Source of the DNA: an uncultured Clostridia bacterium
GTDB lineage: Bacteria; Bacillota_A; Clostridia; Christensenellales; Borkfalkiaceae
Length of the DNA stretch: 22,903 bases
Assembly: GCA_934292955.1 (NCBI GenBank)
Contig: CAKQXZ010000034.1
Location: forward strand, 1-22,903
Reading direction: 5' to 3'
A model generated the notes under the pieces. It did not search any database and had not been told where the DNA came from. It saw nothing but the letters and a program-made list of their open reading frames with translations. Shown piece by piece: positions 14,281-21,628 of the stretch. Position numbers and translations under genes: made by a program. Each line of letters opens with the position of its first letter. Position 1 is the stretch's first letter.

Positions 14281-16259
14281 ACTGCTTCAACCTCCGACAA
14301 AATCTGCCCGGAACTGAATCCCGAAAGATCCATAGCCCCCGACGGGCAAGTTACGGTACAAGCGCCGCAACCCTGACATACAGCGGGATTAACGGATGCA
14401 ACGCGTCTTGTTTCGGTCTTACCGCCGCCTATACGGAATTCTTTGTCTATATATGTTATCGCCCCATATGCGCATACGTTAGCGCACTGCGAACATCCGT
14501 TACACATCATTTCGTTCGAATGAGCAACGCACGGATTAGTCTTTAAGTGATCTTTTACAAGAAGACCGATAACTTTAGCCGCACATGCAGAAGCCTGCGA
14601 TACGGTTTCGGGAATATCTTTAGGCCCTTGGCAAACACCGGCAAGATAAACGCCCGCCGTAGGACTTTCTACAGGACGAAGTTTGGGGTGCGATTCGTTC
14701 ATGAAATTGTTCGTATCGATACTTGCGGTTAAGAGCGTAGCGATCTTTCTTACCGACGGTTCGGGTTCGATAGCCGCGGCAAGTACCACGAGATCGGACG
14801 GTATAACCACCTGCTCGTTCTCGATAAGGTCGGAACCCTGCACCATAAGTTTGCCGTTTTCGTTCCAGACTTTGCCGACCATACCTTTTATGTAGTCGAC
14901 TCCATACTGTTCAACAGCACGGCGATAGAATTCATCGTAGTTCTTTCCCGGCGTTCTTACGTCGATATAGAAAACGTGAACTTCTGTATCTGGATATTTT
15001 TCACGTATAAGCATCGCATGTTTAGCCGTATACATACAGCATATCTTTGAGCAGTACGGCTTACCGCAGCCGGAAGTATCTCTCGATCCGACACACTGAA
15101 TAAAGGTTATCACCTTGGGGTGAGTATTGTCGGACGGACGGAGCAATACGCCGTTTGTAGGGCCGGCGGCATTCATAAGACGTTCGAGTTCAAGCGAAGT
15201 GATTACGTCTTTATTATCGAGATAACCGTATTCGTTGAACGGAGAAACGTCTATCGGCTTAAATCCGGTAGCAACTACAATCGCGCCGTATTCTCTTTCG
15301 ACGAATTCGTCTTTCATTTCGTAATTTATCGCGCCGGCGCCGCAGAATCTCTGGCACAGTCCGCATTTACCCGTTCTGAGTTTTAGACACTGTTCGGGAT
15401 CGATTACCGCAACGTTAGGAATTGCCTGCGCGAACGGAATATAAATCGCCGAGCGGTTATTGAGATTCATATTGAACTCGTTAAGACCTTTTCTCGACGG
15501 ACATTTTTCCATACACACTTTGCAGCCGGTACACTTTGTTTCGTCGACGTAACGCGCTTTTCTTTTAATTTTAACCTTGAAGTTACCTACAAAGCCTTTG
15601 ACTTCTTCTACTTCGGAATAAGAAAGAATGTCTATTTTTTCGTTCTGCGCGCAATCGACCATTTTCGGCGTGAGAATACAAGCCGAACAGTCGAGAGTCG
15701 GGAAAGTTTTATCGAGTTGCGCCATTCTGCCGCCGATAGTCGGGTTCTTTTCTACGATATCTACCTGAAAACCGGCTTCCGCTATATCAAGCGCAGCCTG
15801 AATACCTGCAATACCGCCGCCGATAACGAGCGCACGTTTAACAACCGGGCTTTCGCCGGCCGTAAGGGGCGCGTCGAGTCTGACTTTCGCGATAGCGGTA
15901 CGAAGAAGAATCAATGCCTTTTCGGTTGCTTCTTCTTTATCCTTATGTATCCAGGAACACTGCTCGCGAAGGTTGGCAACTTCAACCATATAGGGGTTAA
16001 GCCCCATGCTCTCGGCTGCCTTTCTGAAAGTCGCTTCGTGCATTCTCGGCGAACAAGAACCGATGACTATTCCGTCAAGTCTGTATTCTTTTATTGCGTT
16101 TTTAATCAGTTGTTGTCCGTTTTCGGAACACATGTATTGATAATCGGCAGAATAAACCACTCCGGGTTCCGCTTTTATTAAAGCCGACAATCTTTCAACG
16201 TCTACAGTCGCTGCGATGTTGCTTCCGCACCAACAAATGAATACTCCGATTTTCTGCAT
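14268..16259 (-). CDS. hdrA: Heterodisulfide reductase subunit A, FAD/4Fe-4S (HdrA)
   Basis: HdrA is the flavin subunit that splits electron pairs between a high-potential branch (HdrB/C) and ferredoxin in Hdr complexes. The product has 663 residues, the standard bacterial single-copy size. The N-terminal Cys domain begins 'IGVFICWCGSNI' (C9, C11), with 'YMCSENGQ' and 'GSCSPRMHE' after it. The FAD motif GGGIAG (147-152) is followed by 'ENP.IGGRMAQLDKTFP' and C191/C194. A ferredoxin-like motif is at C243/C246/C249/C253, with more Cys near 291-306 ('CGLCQRFCG'). The C-terminal domain has two [4Fe-4S] motifs, 'CNGCSQCANVC' and 'CQGCGACTVTC'. Purine-rich GAGAGAG precedes the ATG at 16259. Bifurcation itself is inferred from the family. 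Confidence 0.93.
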   Translation of the reverse strand: MQKIGVFICWCGSNIAATVDVERLSALIKAEPGVVYSADYQYMCSENGQQLIKNAIKEYRLDGIVIGSCSPRMHEATFRKAAESMGLNPYMVEVANLREQCSWIHKDKEEATEKALILLRTAIAKVRLDAPLTAGESPVVKRALVIGGGIAGIQAALDIAEAGFQVDIVEKNPTIGGRMAQLDKTFPTLDCSACILTPKMVDCAQNEKIDILSYSEVEEVKGFVGNFKVKIKRKARYVDETKCTGCKVCMEKCPSRKGLNEFNMNLNNRSAIYIPFAQAIPNVAVIDPEQCLKLRTGKCGLCQRFCGAGAINYEMKDEFVEREYGAIVVATGFKPIDVSPFNEYGYLDNKDVITSLELERLMNAAGPTNGVLLRPSDNTHPKVITFIQCVGSRDTSGCGKPYCSKICCMYTAKHAMLIREKYPDTEVHVFYIDVRTPGKNYDEFYRRAVEQYGVDYIKGMVGKVWNENGKLMVQGSDLIENEQVVIPSDLVVLAAAIEPEPSVRKIATLLTASIDTNNFMNESHPKLRPVESPTAGVYLAGVCQGPKDIPETVSQASACAAKVIGLLVKDHLKTNPCVAHSNEMMCNGCSQCANVCAYGAITYIDKEFRIGGGKTETRRVASVNPAVCQGCGACTVTCPSGAMDLSGFSSGQILSEVEAVCKR

Positions 16260-16272
16260 TTGTATCTCTCTC

Positions 16273-16659
16273 TTATTTATTATATTTACGATATGCGCTG
16301 ACCAAAAGTTGTTGCGGAATAAATTCGTCGACTACGGGCGGAATATCTTCCGCTTTCAAGCCGTTGCAACCCTGCGCTCTTATTACTGTTTGCCTTACCG
16401 CTTCGATGACTCCTTGCGGAGCAACGCCGCGCGGACAACGCTCAACGCACTCCATGCACGAAAGGCAATGCCAAATTGCCTTACTGTTGAGCAGTTTGTC
16501 AATTTTACCTTTCGCAAGATAGGATACGAACTGATGCGGTCTTATGTCCATTTCTTTGTACGCGGGACATCTGCCCGAACATTTACCGCATTTCATGCAT
16601 TTCTGCACGTCCGTACCCGATATGCGCATTATCTGACTTTGACGTTCGAGATTATCCAT
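16273..16659 (-). CDS. hdrC: Heterodisulfide reductase subunit C (HdrC)
   Basis: The product has 128 residues with two [4Fe-4S] motifs, C21/C24/C27/C31 ('CMKCGKCSGRCP') and C65/C68/C71/C75 ('CLSCMECVERCP'), the HdrC pattern that wires HdrA to HdrB. It overlaps the end of hdrB by eight bases and starts 13 bases before hdrA. GGTGAAG lies upstream of the ATG at 16659. The short C-terminal tail is charged, with no membrane segment, which fits the soluble HdrABC form and not HdrDE. Confidence 0.92.
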   Translation of the reverse strand: MDNLERQSQIMRISGTDVQKCMKCGKCSGRCPAYKEMDIRPHQFVSYLAKGKIDKLLNSKAIWHCLSCMECVERCPRGVAPQGVIEAVRQTVIRAQGCNGLKAEDIPPVVDEFIPQQLLVSAYRKYNK

Positions 16660-17437
16660 TGTTCTTCACCCCCAACGCGTCAGCAAGCAACTCGGTAAAA
16701 TATACGACTTCGATCTTATTGCCGCAATGTTTGCGAAGGTTATAATAACAAAGCGGACATGCCGTAACAATTGCTTCCACGCCGTTTTCCAAAGCGTTCT
16801 TTACTATCCTTTGGCAACTGTTTTCGGCTAAGTTTTCGTTTTTTAACCCGACGTATGCGCCGCAACATTCGTTACGCATCGCATATTTTACGGGAGTTGC
16901 CCCGATTGACTTGATAAAATCTTCCAGAACAGTAGGATTTTCGGGCTTATCGAAAGCCATAACCTTACTCGGACGAAGCAACAAACAGCCGTAATACGCC
17001 CCTATTTTCTTTCCGACAGGGTTCACGACTTTTTTTGCTATTTCATCAAATCCGACAACGTCACGCAGCAGTTCGAGATAATGCAAAACCTGCGTTTCGC
17101 CGCCGTAAGGCTCGTCCAATTTAAGATAATTATTAGCCTTAAAACGAATATTTTCGTCGTTTTTCATATCGTCGTTCACGCGCTTTATAACGTTGTGGCA
17201 AGCAGAACAAAGCGTAAGCAGTTTGCCCCCGTTATGTTTTGCGTAATCGAGCGCGCGTACCGCCGATAATTTTGTGGCAATTTCGTCACGGGCGGTAGGA
17301 TAAACCGCTCCGCAACACTGCCAATTTTCTATTTCTTCCATTTCCACACCGAGAGCGGCAGCCGAAAGCCTTGCGTATTTATCAAGATCTTTTGCCTGCG
17401 TTTTAAGCGTGCAACCGGGATAATAACTTATTTTCAT
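16652..17437 (-). CDS. hdrB: Heterodisulfide reductase subunit B (HdrB, two CCG domains)
   Basis: HdrB holds the catalytic noncubane [4Fe-4S] clusters of heterodisulfide reductases. The product has 261 residues. Both CCG motifs are complete: C9-x31-C41C42-x34-C77xxC80 and C151-x39-C191C192-x34-C227xxC230, so two noncubane clusters are expected. The start at 17437 gives the normal 'ISYYPGCTLK' N-terminus. It follows fumC by 40 bases and overlaps hdrC. The operon has no methanogenesis genes, so coenzyme M/B disulfide is not a likely substrate. The neighbouring frdAB suggest that HdrB hands electrons to FrdB directly or through a small-thiol/disulfide couple. Confidence 0.92.
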   Translation of the reverse strand: MKISYYPGCTLKTQAKDLDKYARLSAAALGVEMEEIENWQCCGAVYPTARDEIATKLSAVRALDYAKHNGGKLLTLCSACHNVIKRVNDDMKNDENIRFKANNYLKLDEPYGGETQVLHYLELLRDVVGFDEIAKKVVNPVGKKIGAYYGCLLLRPSKVMAFDKPENPTVLEDFIKSIGATPVKYAMRNECCGAYVGLKNENLAENSCQRIVKNALENGVEAIVTACPLCYYNLRKHCGNKIEVVYFTELLADALGVKNNG

Positions 17438-17477
17438 TTCGATTTCCGGAAAAGTTAAGATATATTATATAAGGATA

Positions 17478-18857
17478 TTATTTTTTGTGCGGATAAGCCA
17501 TTTCTTCGGGATGGAACACTTCGTCGAATTTTTCAGCCGAAAGGAATCCGAGCCCTACGCATGCTTCTTTGAGCGAAATATTTTCTTTGAACGCCTTTTT
17601 AGCTGTCATAGCTGCTTTTTCGTAGCCGATATACGGATTAAGAGCGGTAACAAGCATAAGAGAATTGTGCAGATTGTTCGCCATTTTCTCTTTATTTGCT
17701 CTTATACCCGAAGCGCAGTGCGCGTCGAAAGAAATTATGCCTTCCGCAAGAATTTTTGCCGATTGCAGGAAGTTATAAGCGATAACAGGCATAAATACGT
17801 TAAGTTCGAAGTTACCCTGCGAAGCGCCTACCCCGACAGCCACGTCGTTCCCCATTACCTGAACGGCAACCATGGTCATCGATTCGCACTGAGTAGGATT
17901 GACCTTACCCGGCATGATAGAAGAACCGGGTTCGTTTTCGGGGATAAAGATTTCGCCAAGACCGTCGCGCGGGCCGGAAGCAAGCCACCTTACGTCGTTT
18001 GCGATCTTCATAAGATTGCATGCAAGAGCTTTCATTGCGCCGTGCGCAAACACCATCGCGTCTTTAGACGTAAGCGCGTGGAATTTATTATCCGACGTTC
18101 TGAATTGTTTACCGGTAAGCAAACCGACCTGTTTAGCGACTTCTTCGTCAAACCCTACGGGAGCGTTAAGTCCAGTGCCTACGGCAGTGCCGCCGAGAGC
18201 GAGTTCCTTAAGCCCGTTAAGCGCATAACCGAGTTGCTCTTTAGTTTTTTCGAGCATAGCGCGCCAGCCGCTTATTTCCTGCGAAAAGGCTACTGGAACA
18301 GCATCCTGAAGATGCGTTCTTCCGCTCTTGACTATTCCTTCGTTCTCTTTTTCAAGGCGTTTGAATGTTTCGACGAGTTTGTCGATTGCGGGGAACAGCT
18401 TATCTTCTATCGCCACGACCGCCGCAATATGCATAGCCGTCGGAAACGTGTCGTTTGAACTCTGGCTCTTGTTAACGTCGTCATTGGGGTGAAGCAGTTT
18501 TTCGCCGGCAATTTCGTTACCCCTGTTGGCGATAACTTCGTTAGCGTTCATATTCGACTGCGTACCGCTACCCGTCTGCCACACGACAAGGGGGAAATGC
18601 TCGTTCAACTTGCCAGAAATAACTTCGTCACAAGCGGCGGAAATAGCCTTTAGTTTATTTTCGGGAAGTTTGCCGAGATTATAGTTGGCAATCGCCGCAG
18701 CTTTTTTAAGAATGCCGAAAGCATGCGTTATTTCGCGCGGCATGATTTCGCCGCCGATTTTGAAGTTTTCGAAACTGCGCTCGGTCTGAGCCCCCCAGTA
18801 TTTATCTGCGGGAACCTTGACTTCGCCCATTGTGTCTTTTTCTATTCTGAATTCCAT
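17478..18857 (-). CDS. fumC: Fumarate hydratase class II (fumarase C)
   Basis: FumC interconverts malate and fumarate without a metal or Fe-S cluster. The product has 459 residues from the first ATG (18857); the 472-residue reading begins at TTG inside the mdh gene. The N-terminus '[24 protein letters not shown]' and the length are typical. Active-site parts seen are '[11 protein letters not shown]' (95-104), '[11 protein letters not shown]' (131-141), H182 in '[10 protein letters not shown]', and the mobile loop '[11 protein letters not shown]' (311-321). There is no strong Shine-Dalgarno, and the start is only 13 bases after the mdh stop, so translation may be coupled. With mdh upstream and frdAB in the same block it supplies fumarate; aspartase is less likely given the residues and context. 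Confidence 0.93.
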   Translation of the reverse strand: MEFRIEKDTMGEVKVPADKYWGAQTERSFENFKIGGEIMPREITHAFGILKKAAAIANYNLGKLPENKLKAISAACDEVISGKLNEHFPLVVWQTGSGTQSNMNANEVIANRGNEIAGEKLLHPNDDVNKSQSSNDTFPTAMHIAAVVAIEDKLFPAIDKLVETFKRLEKENEGIVKSGRTHLQDAVPVAFSQEISGWRAMLEKTKEQLGYALNGLKELALGGTAVGTGLNAPVGFDEEVAKQVGLLTGKQFRTSDNKFHALTSKDAMVFAHGAMKALACNLMKIANDVRWLASGPRDGLGEIFIPENEPGSSIMPGKVNPTQCESMTMVAVQVMGNDVAVGVGASQGNFELNVFMPVIAYNFLQSAKILAEGIISFDAHCASGIRANKEKMANNLHNSLMLVTALNPYIGYEKAAMTAKKAFKENISLKEACVGLGFLSAEKFDEVFHPEEMAYPHKK

Positions 18858-18870
18858 AATCGTAAATAAA

Positions 18871-19821
18871 TCAGTTGTTAAAATCGAGTTGAGCAATGAT
18901 ATCTTTCAGAATCTTTGCGCTGTTGTGAAGTTTTGCTACTTCTTCGTCGGTCAGTTTGGGATTGATTTTACCGACGACGCCGTTACGACCTACTATGTTA
19001 AGAGTACTCAGGCATACGTCGTCAACGCCGTATTCGCCGTGCATCATAGTAGAAACAGTCAATGCCGCGTTTGCGTTAGTGTAAATCATCTTAACGATAT
19101 TGCATACGGTCGAAGCGATAGCATAGAAAGTTGCGCCCTTACGAGCAATAACTCTTGCGCCCGATTCGCGAACGTACTTTTCGATTTCTTCGGTATCGAT
19201 CTTTGTGGTGAATATTTCCGAACTGTCAACCGCTTTTTGATATTCTTCGACATGCATACCCGCTATTCTTGCAAGCGACCATGCCGAGAAGCCCGAATCG
19301 CCGTGTTCGCCGAACATGTAAGCGTGAATATTTCCTACTTCAAGCCCGCAATAGTCAGCAATTCTCGAACGAAGTCTTGCCGTATCGATAATCGCGCCGG
19401 AACCGATTACCCTGCTTTCGGGAATACCTGAAAGACGGCAGAAAGAATACGTGAGAATATCAACAGGGTTAGAAACCATTATGTAAACAGCTCCCGGAGC
19501 AACTTTCGTGATTTCGGGAATTATCGACTTCTGAATAGCAATGTTTGTTTTAATCAGTTCAAGACGCGACTGACCGGGCTTTCTTGCGATACCCGAAGTT
19601 ATAATAACAATGTTCGATTCAACAGCGTCTTCGTAACTGCCGGCGTAAACGCGGCAAGCACTGTCGTAAGCAAGTCCCTGACGAATGTCGAGAGCCTCAC
19701 CGAGAGCGCGGTTACCGTCGATATCGATTATGACGATTTCGTCGGCTAATCCTCTGCAAGTGAGCGAATACGCTATGGTAGAACCTACTCTTCCGCTTCC
19801 GATAATTGTTACCTTGTTCAT
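18871..19821 (-). CDS. mdh: Malate dehydrogenase of the LDH/MDH family
   Basis: This is an NAD-dependent 2-hydroxyacid dehydrogenase of 316 residues. The dinucleotide motif GSGRVGS (8-14) and the acidic end of strand 2 (D33) indicate NAD(H). The fold is LDH-like ('[12 protein letters not shown]', catalytic H173; substrate Arg149; loop Arg86). The specificity-loop residue equivalent to LDH position 102 is Arg80 ('[10 protein letters not shown]') where lactate dehydrogenases have Gln ('NQKPGETR'), which marks malate/oxaloacetate use. That reading agrees with fumC 13 bases downstream. GGAG lies seven bases before the ATG at 19821. Automated pipelines may call it L-lactate dehydrogenase; the Arg is the main evidence against that. 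Confidence 0.83.
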   Translation of the reverse strand: MNKVTIIGSGRVGSTIAYSLTCRGLADEIVIIDIDGNRALGEALDIRQGLAYDSACRVYAGSYEDAVESNIVIITSGIARKPGQSRLELIKTNIAIQKSIIPEITKVAPGAVYIMVSNPVDILTYSFCRLSGIPESRVIGSGAIIDTARLRSRIADYCGLEVGNIHAYMFGEHGDSGFSAWSLARIAGMHVEEYQKAVDSSEIFTTKIDTEEIEKYVRESGARVIARKGATFYAIASTVCNIVKMIYTNANAALTVSTMMHGEYGVDDVCLSTLNIVGRNGVVGKINPKLTDEEVAKLHNSAKILKDIIAQLDFNN

Positions 19822-19881
19822 TTTTATTCTCCTTTTGTTTCCAAAAAATTCTTTTGTTGTTAATAATTTATTTTTTACCGA

Positions 19882-20133
19882 TTATGTGTTATCGGTTAAT
19901 TTTGAAAGTACTTTTTCTTCAAAAAAACGTTCGGCGTTTTCGGGCGCTACGGAAAAATATTCGCCGTCCACTTCGACGCTTACGCCCGCTCCGCAATGCC
20001 CCATACAAAACGCACCGCAGATATTGATTTTAGACCTTAAACCTTTTTCGTTGATTATTTTTATAAATTTGGTTACGACTTCGTCAGAACCTTTAAGAAA
20101 GCAGGCACTGCCCATACATATAGTCACGTTCAT
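19882..20133 (-). CDS. Thioredoxin-like [2Fe-2S] ferredoxin (NuoE-like), upstream copy
   Basis: The product has 83 residues from the ATG at 20133. Ligand Cys follow the same pattern as the copy at 8028-8270: C6 and C11 ('CMGSACFLKG'), C43 and C47 ('FCMGHC'); C39 is extra. The two proteins also share 'VDG.[FY]FSV.P'. No clear Shine-Dalgarno precedes this ATG, which is odd for this genome. The frame is open upstream to a TAA at about 20280, so a longer N-terminus starting at TTG (20274, 130 residues) cannot be fully excluded. The family length and homology favour the short form. It precedes mdh by 60 bases and follows the sensor module, and such ferredoxins commonly accompany PAS-hydrogenase/PP2C genes in clostridia. 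Confidence 0.8.
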   Translation of the reverse strand: MNVTICMGSACFLKGSDEVVTKFIKIINEKGLRSKINICGAFCMGHCGAGVSVEVDGEYFSVAPENAERFFEEKVLSKLTDNT

Positions 20134-20339
20134 CAGTAAAAAATATCCGCAAATAAAATTTTTGTTCTCGGGTGTTAGTTCCGACAGATTGCCACCTGCC
20201 GTATGCAACGCAAAAACGAATTCGTCGATTACGATGTTATCTTCGATTTTTACCGAACAACTACGAACCGGCAACCGCCATTACGCAAAAGAAAACTCCG
20301 CATCGGCACTCACACTGATAACGCAATTTCTAAACCCGA

Positions 20340-20368
20340 ATTCTATCATTTTACCCCGTATAAATCAA
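20340..20368 (-). promoter_or_regulatory. Candidate promoter for the ferredoxin-mdh-fumC-hdr-flx-frd block
   Basis: On the minus strand TTGATT (20368-20363) and TAGAAT (20345-20340) are separated by 17 bases. It would start transcription near 20333 and give a leader of about 200 bases before the ferredoxin ATG. It is the only wide gap in the minus-strand block. Confidence 0.5.
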
Positions 20369-20395
20369 CTTTTTTTATGCCGCTTTCAAAATATT

Positions 20396-20420
20396 TTACG
20401 GTCAAAATCAAAAACCGTAA
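20396..20420 (-). terminator. Possible weak terminator after the PP2C gene
   Basis: TTACGGT pairs with ACCGTAA around an 11-base loop. On the minus strand it is followed by AATATTTT, a poor T-tract, so termination may be partial. On the plus strand the same hairpin is followed by a T6 run, but no plus-strand gene uses it. Confidence 0.35.
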
Positions 20421-20435
20421 CATTTTTTCGTTTTT

Positions 20436-20464
20436 TGAGCAAAAACGCATACAATGCTTGCTCA
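20436..20464 (-). other. Hairpin overlapping the PP2C stop codon
   Basis: On the minus strand TGAGCAA (20464-20458, including the TGA stop) pairs with TTGCTCA (20442-20436), with inner GCAT/ATGC pairing. A's rather than T's follow, so it may protect the mRNA 3' end or act together with the next hairpin. Confidence 0.4.
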
Positions 20465-21628
20465 ATCGTAATTTACGATAACGACCTTCCCCATCTTTTT
20501 CAGGTTAGTCGTCAATGACTCCACAAGTTTAAGTTTCATCGTTATATCTATAGGCAGACCTTGATGTGCAGCATTGATACTTTGTCCGACGTAAAAAGTA
20601 ATATGCGTAGCTTTTTCGAAAAGCAGATCGGCAAGAAGCGAAGCTCCGTCTTTACTTGTGTAATACTTCGGAGTAAGGTCACTGTTGCTTAAATATTTTT
20701 CGGAATGATAAAGCAGTTTACGAAGTGTAAGTACGCCTTCGGTCGTAAGATCGATTCCGTTAATATGCCCGATAGGCGGAACGTCTTTGTCTATAAAATT
20801 CACGTCGGTTACAACCTTTTCGTTAAGATATCTCGAAACGATAAGCGAACTCGTGCCGCCGCATACGACCTTTTTTCCGTTGCCTTCAAGGAACTGCGAG
20901 ATATAATAATCGTCTTTCTCTTTATCCACGGGCGGTCCTACGAGAATTTTAACGTTAAGTTCTTTTCTTATTTTTACCGCGGCGATAGTCGTGTCGTCAC
21001 CCGGTTCGCCCATATATAAATCGTTGCAAGCCCCGGCAAGCAGACAGGCAATGCATCTTGCGCTCATATCAGGCTTGACTTCCTCGTCAAGATACTTCAT
21101 AACGTCCTGTCTTAGCCAGCCGAAGTTAAGAAGTCTGCCTATTCCGGCATGAATAACGCCGTCGCTCATAATGATTATCACATCGTTTTCTTCGAGATTC
21201 AACTGCGCAACATATACTTTTTTGCCGAAATACTCGTGTTCCGTTCTGTCAAAATCGCAGCATTTGCCGTTGTGATAGTAAATGGCGGCGGGATTATCGA
21301 ATTCAAAAAGGAAACCCTTTCCCTGATTGTTTACATGAATAACGGAAAAGGTAGAATAAGCAACTCCCCTTACCTTACATACGGGCAAAGTCTGAATAAT
21401 CGTATCTATGCATTCTTCGACGTCTATTCCGTTCGACACCATCGTACAAAGGATTTCCGACGTCAGAGTGGACAATATATTGGCTTTTACGCCGCTACCC
21501 ATTCCGTCGGCAAGAACAATGGTCGTGTAATCTCCGCGTACTACGCATTCCACTTTATCGCCGCATAATTCTTCACCCTTTTTATTGAGCGAAGTATAAC
21601 CGTTTTCAAGATAAAGTCCCATGTTCAT
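20462..21628 (-). CDS. SpoIIE/PP2C-type protein serine phosphatase
   Basis: The product has 388 residues. The PP2C core (about 1-222) has its metal-binding motifs: 'LADGMGSG' (39-46, D41), 'MSDGVIHAG' (154-162, D156) and 'GEPGDDTT' (207-214, D211/D212), so it should be an active Mn/Mg-dependent phosphatase. It has no transmembrane part, unlike the sporulation protein SpoIIE. A second domain of ~165 residues (about 224-388), starting 'VKILVGPPVDKEKD' and holding 'KKVVCGGTSS', has a function I cannot name. The start at 21628 overlaps the stop of the PAS-hydrogenase gene (ATGA), with AAGG close upstream; the ATG at 21622 is an alternative. This coupling means the hydrogenase-like sensor probably controls the phosphatase. 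Its target, expected to be an anti-sigma antagonist-like or kinase-regulated protein, is not in the window. Confidence 0.87.
   Translation of the reverse strand: MNMGLYLENGYTSLNKKGEELCGDKVECVVRGDYTTIVLADGMGSGVKANILSTLTSEILCTMVSNGIDVEECIDTIIQTLPVCKVRGVAYSTFSVIHVNNQGKGFLFEFDNPAAIYYHNGKCCDFDRTEHEYFGKKVYVAQLNLEENDVIIIMSDGVIHAGIGRLLNFGWLRQDVMKYLDEEVKPDMSARCIACLLAGACNDLYMGEPGDDTTIAAVKIRKELNVKILVGPPVDKEKDDYYISQFLEGNGKKVVCGGTSSLIVSRYLNEKVVTDVNFIDKDVPPIGHINGIDLTTEGVLTLRKLLYHSEKYLSNSDLTPKYYTSKDGASLLADLLFEKATHITFYVGQSINAAHQGLPIDITMKLKLVESLTTNLKKMGKVVIVNYD

Larger units (their letters stand above)
20134..20461 (-). other. 328-base non-coding gap/leader between the PP2C gene and the ferredoxin gene
   Basis: I find no convincing gene here. 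The stretch holds two hairpins at its upstream end (20436-20464 and 20396-20420), a candidate promoter (20340-20368) and about 200 bases of leader. I recognise no riboswitch consensus. A 22-codon frame from an ATG at 20349 ends in TAA. Beyond that stop the same frame runs open into the ferredoxin gene, which could be chance or the trace of a decayed gene. Confidence 0.5.

Noticed and set aside
17487..18458. 323-codon plus-strand reading frame
   Set aside because: It is a shadow of fumC on the opposite strand, with Cys/Arg/His-rich non-protein-like sequence.
18871..19821. L-lactate dehydrogenase call
   Set aside because: The fold is LDH-like, but the specificity residue is Arg instead of Gln and the next gene is fumarase, so malate dehydrogenase is favoured.
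20134..20333. Riboswitch in the ferredoxin leader (cobalamin, TPP, SAM or Moco type)
   Set aside because: A GGCAGGTGGC stretch looked suggestive at first, but I could not assemble any of the conserved cores around it.
19685..20518. 277-codon plus-strand reading frame
   Set aside because: It runs antisense to the 5' end of mdh, the ferredoxin gene and the end of the PP2C gene. Its composition is random-looking and it shows no recognisable domain.
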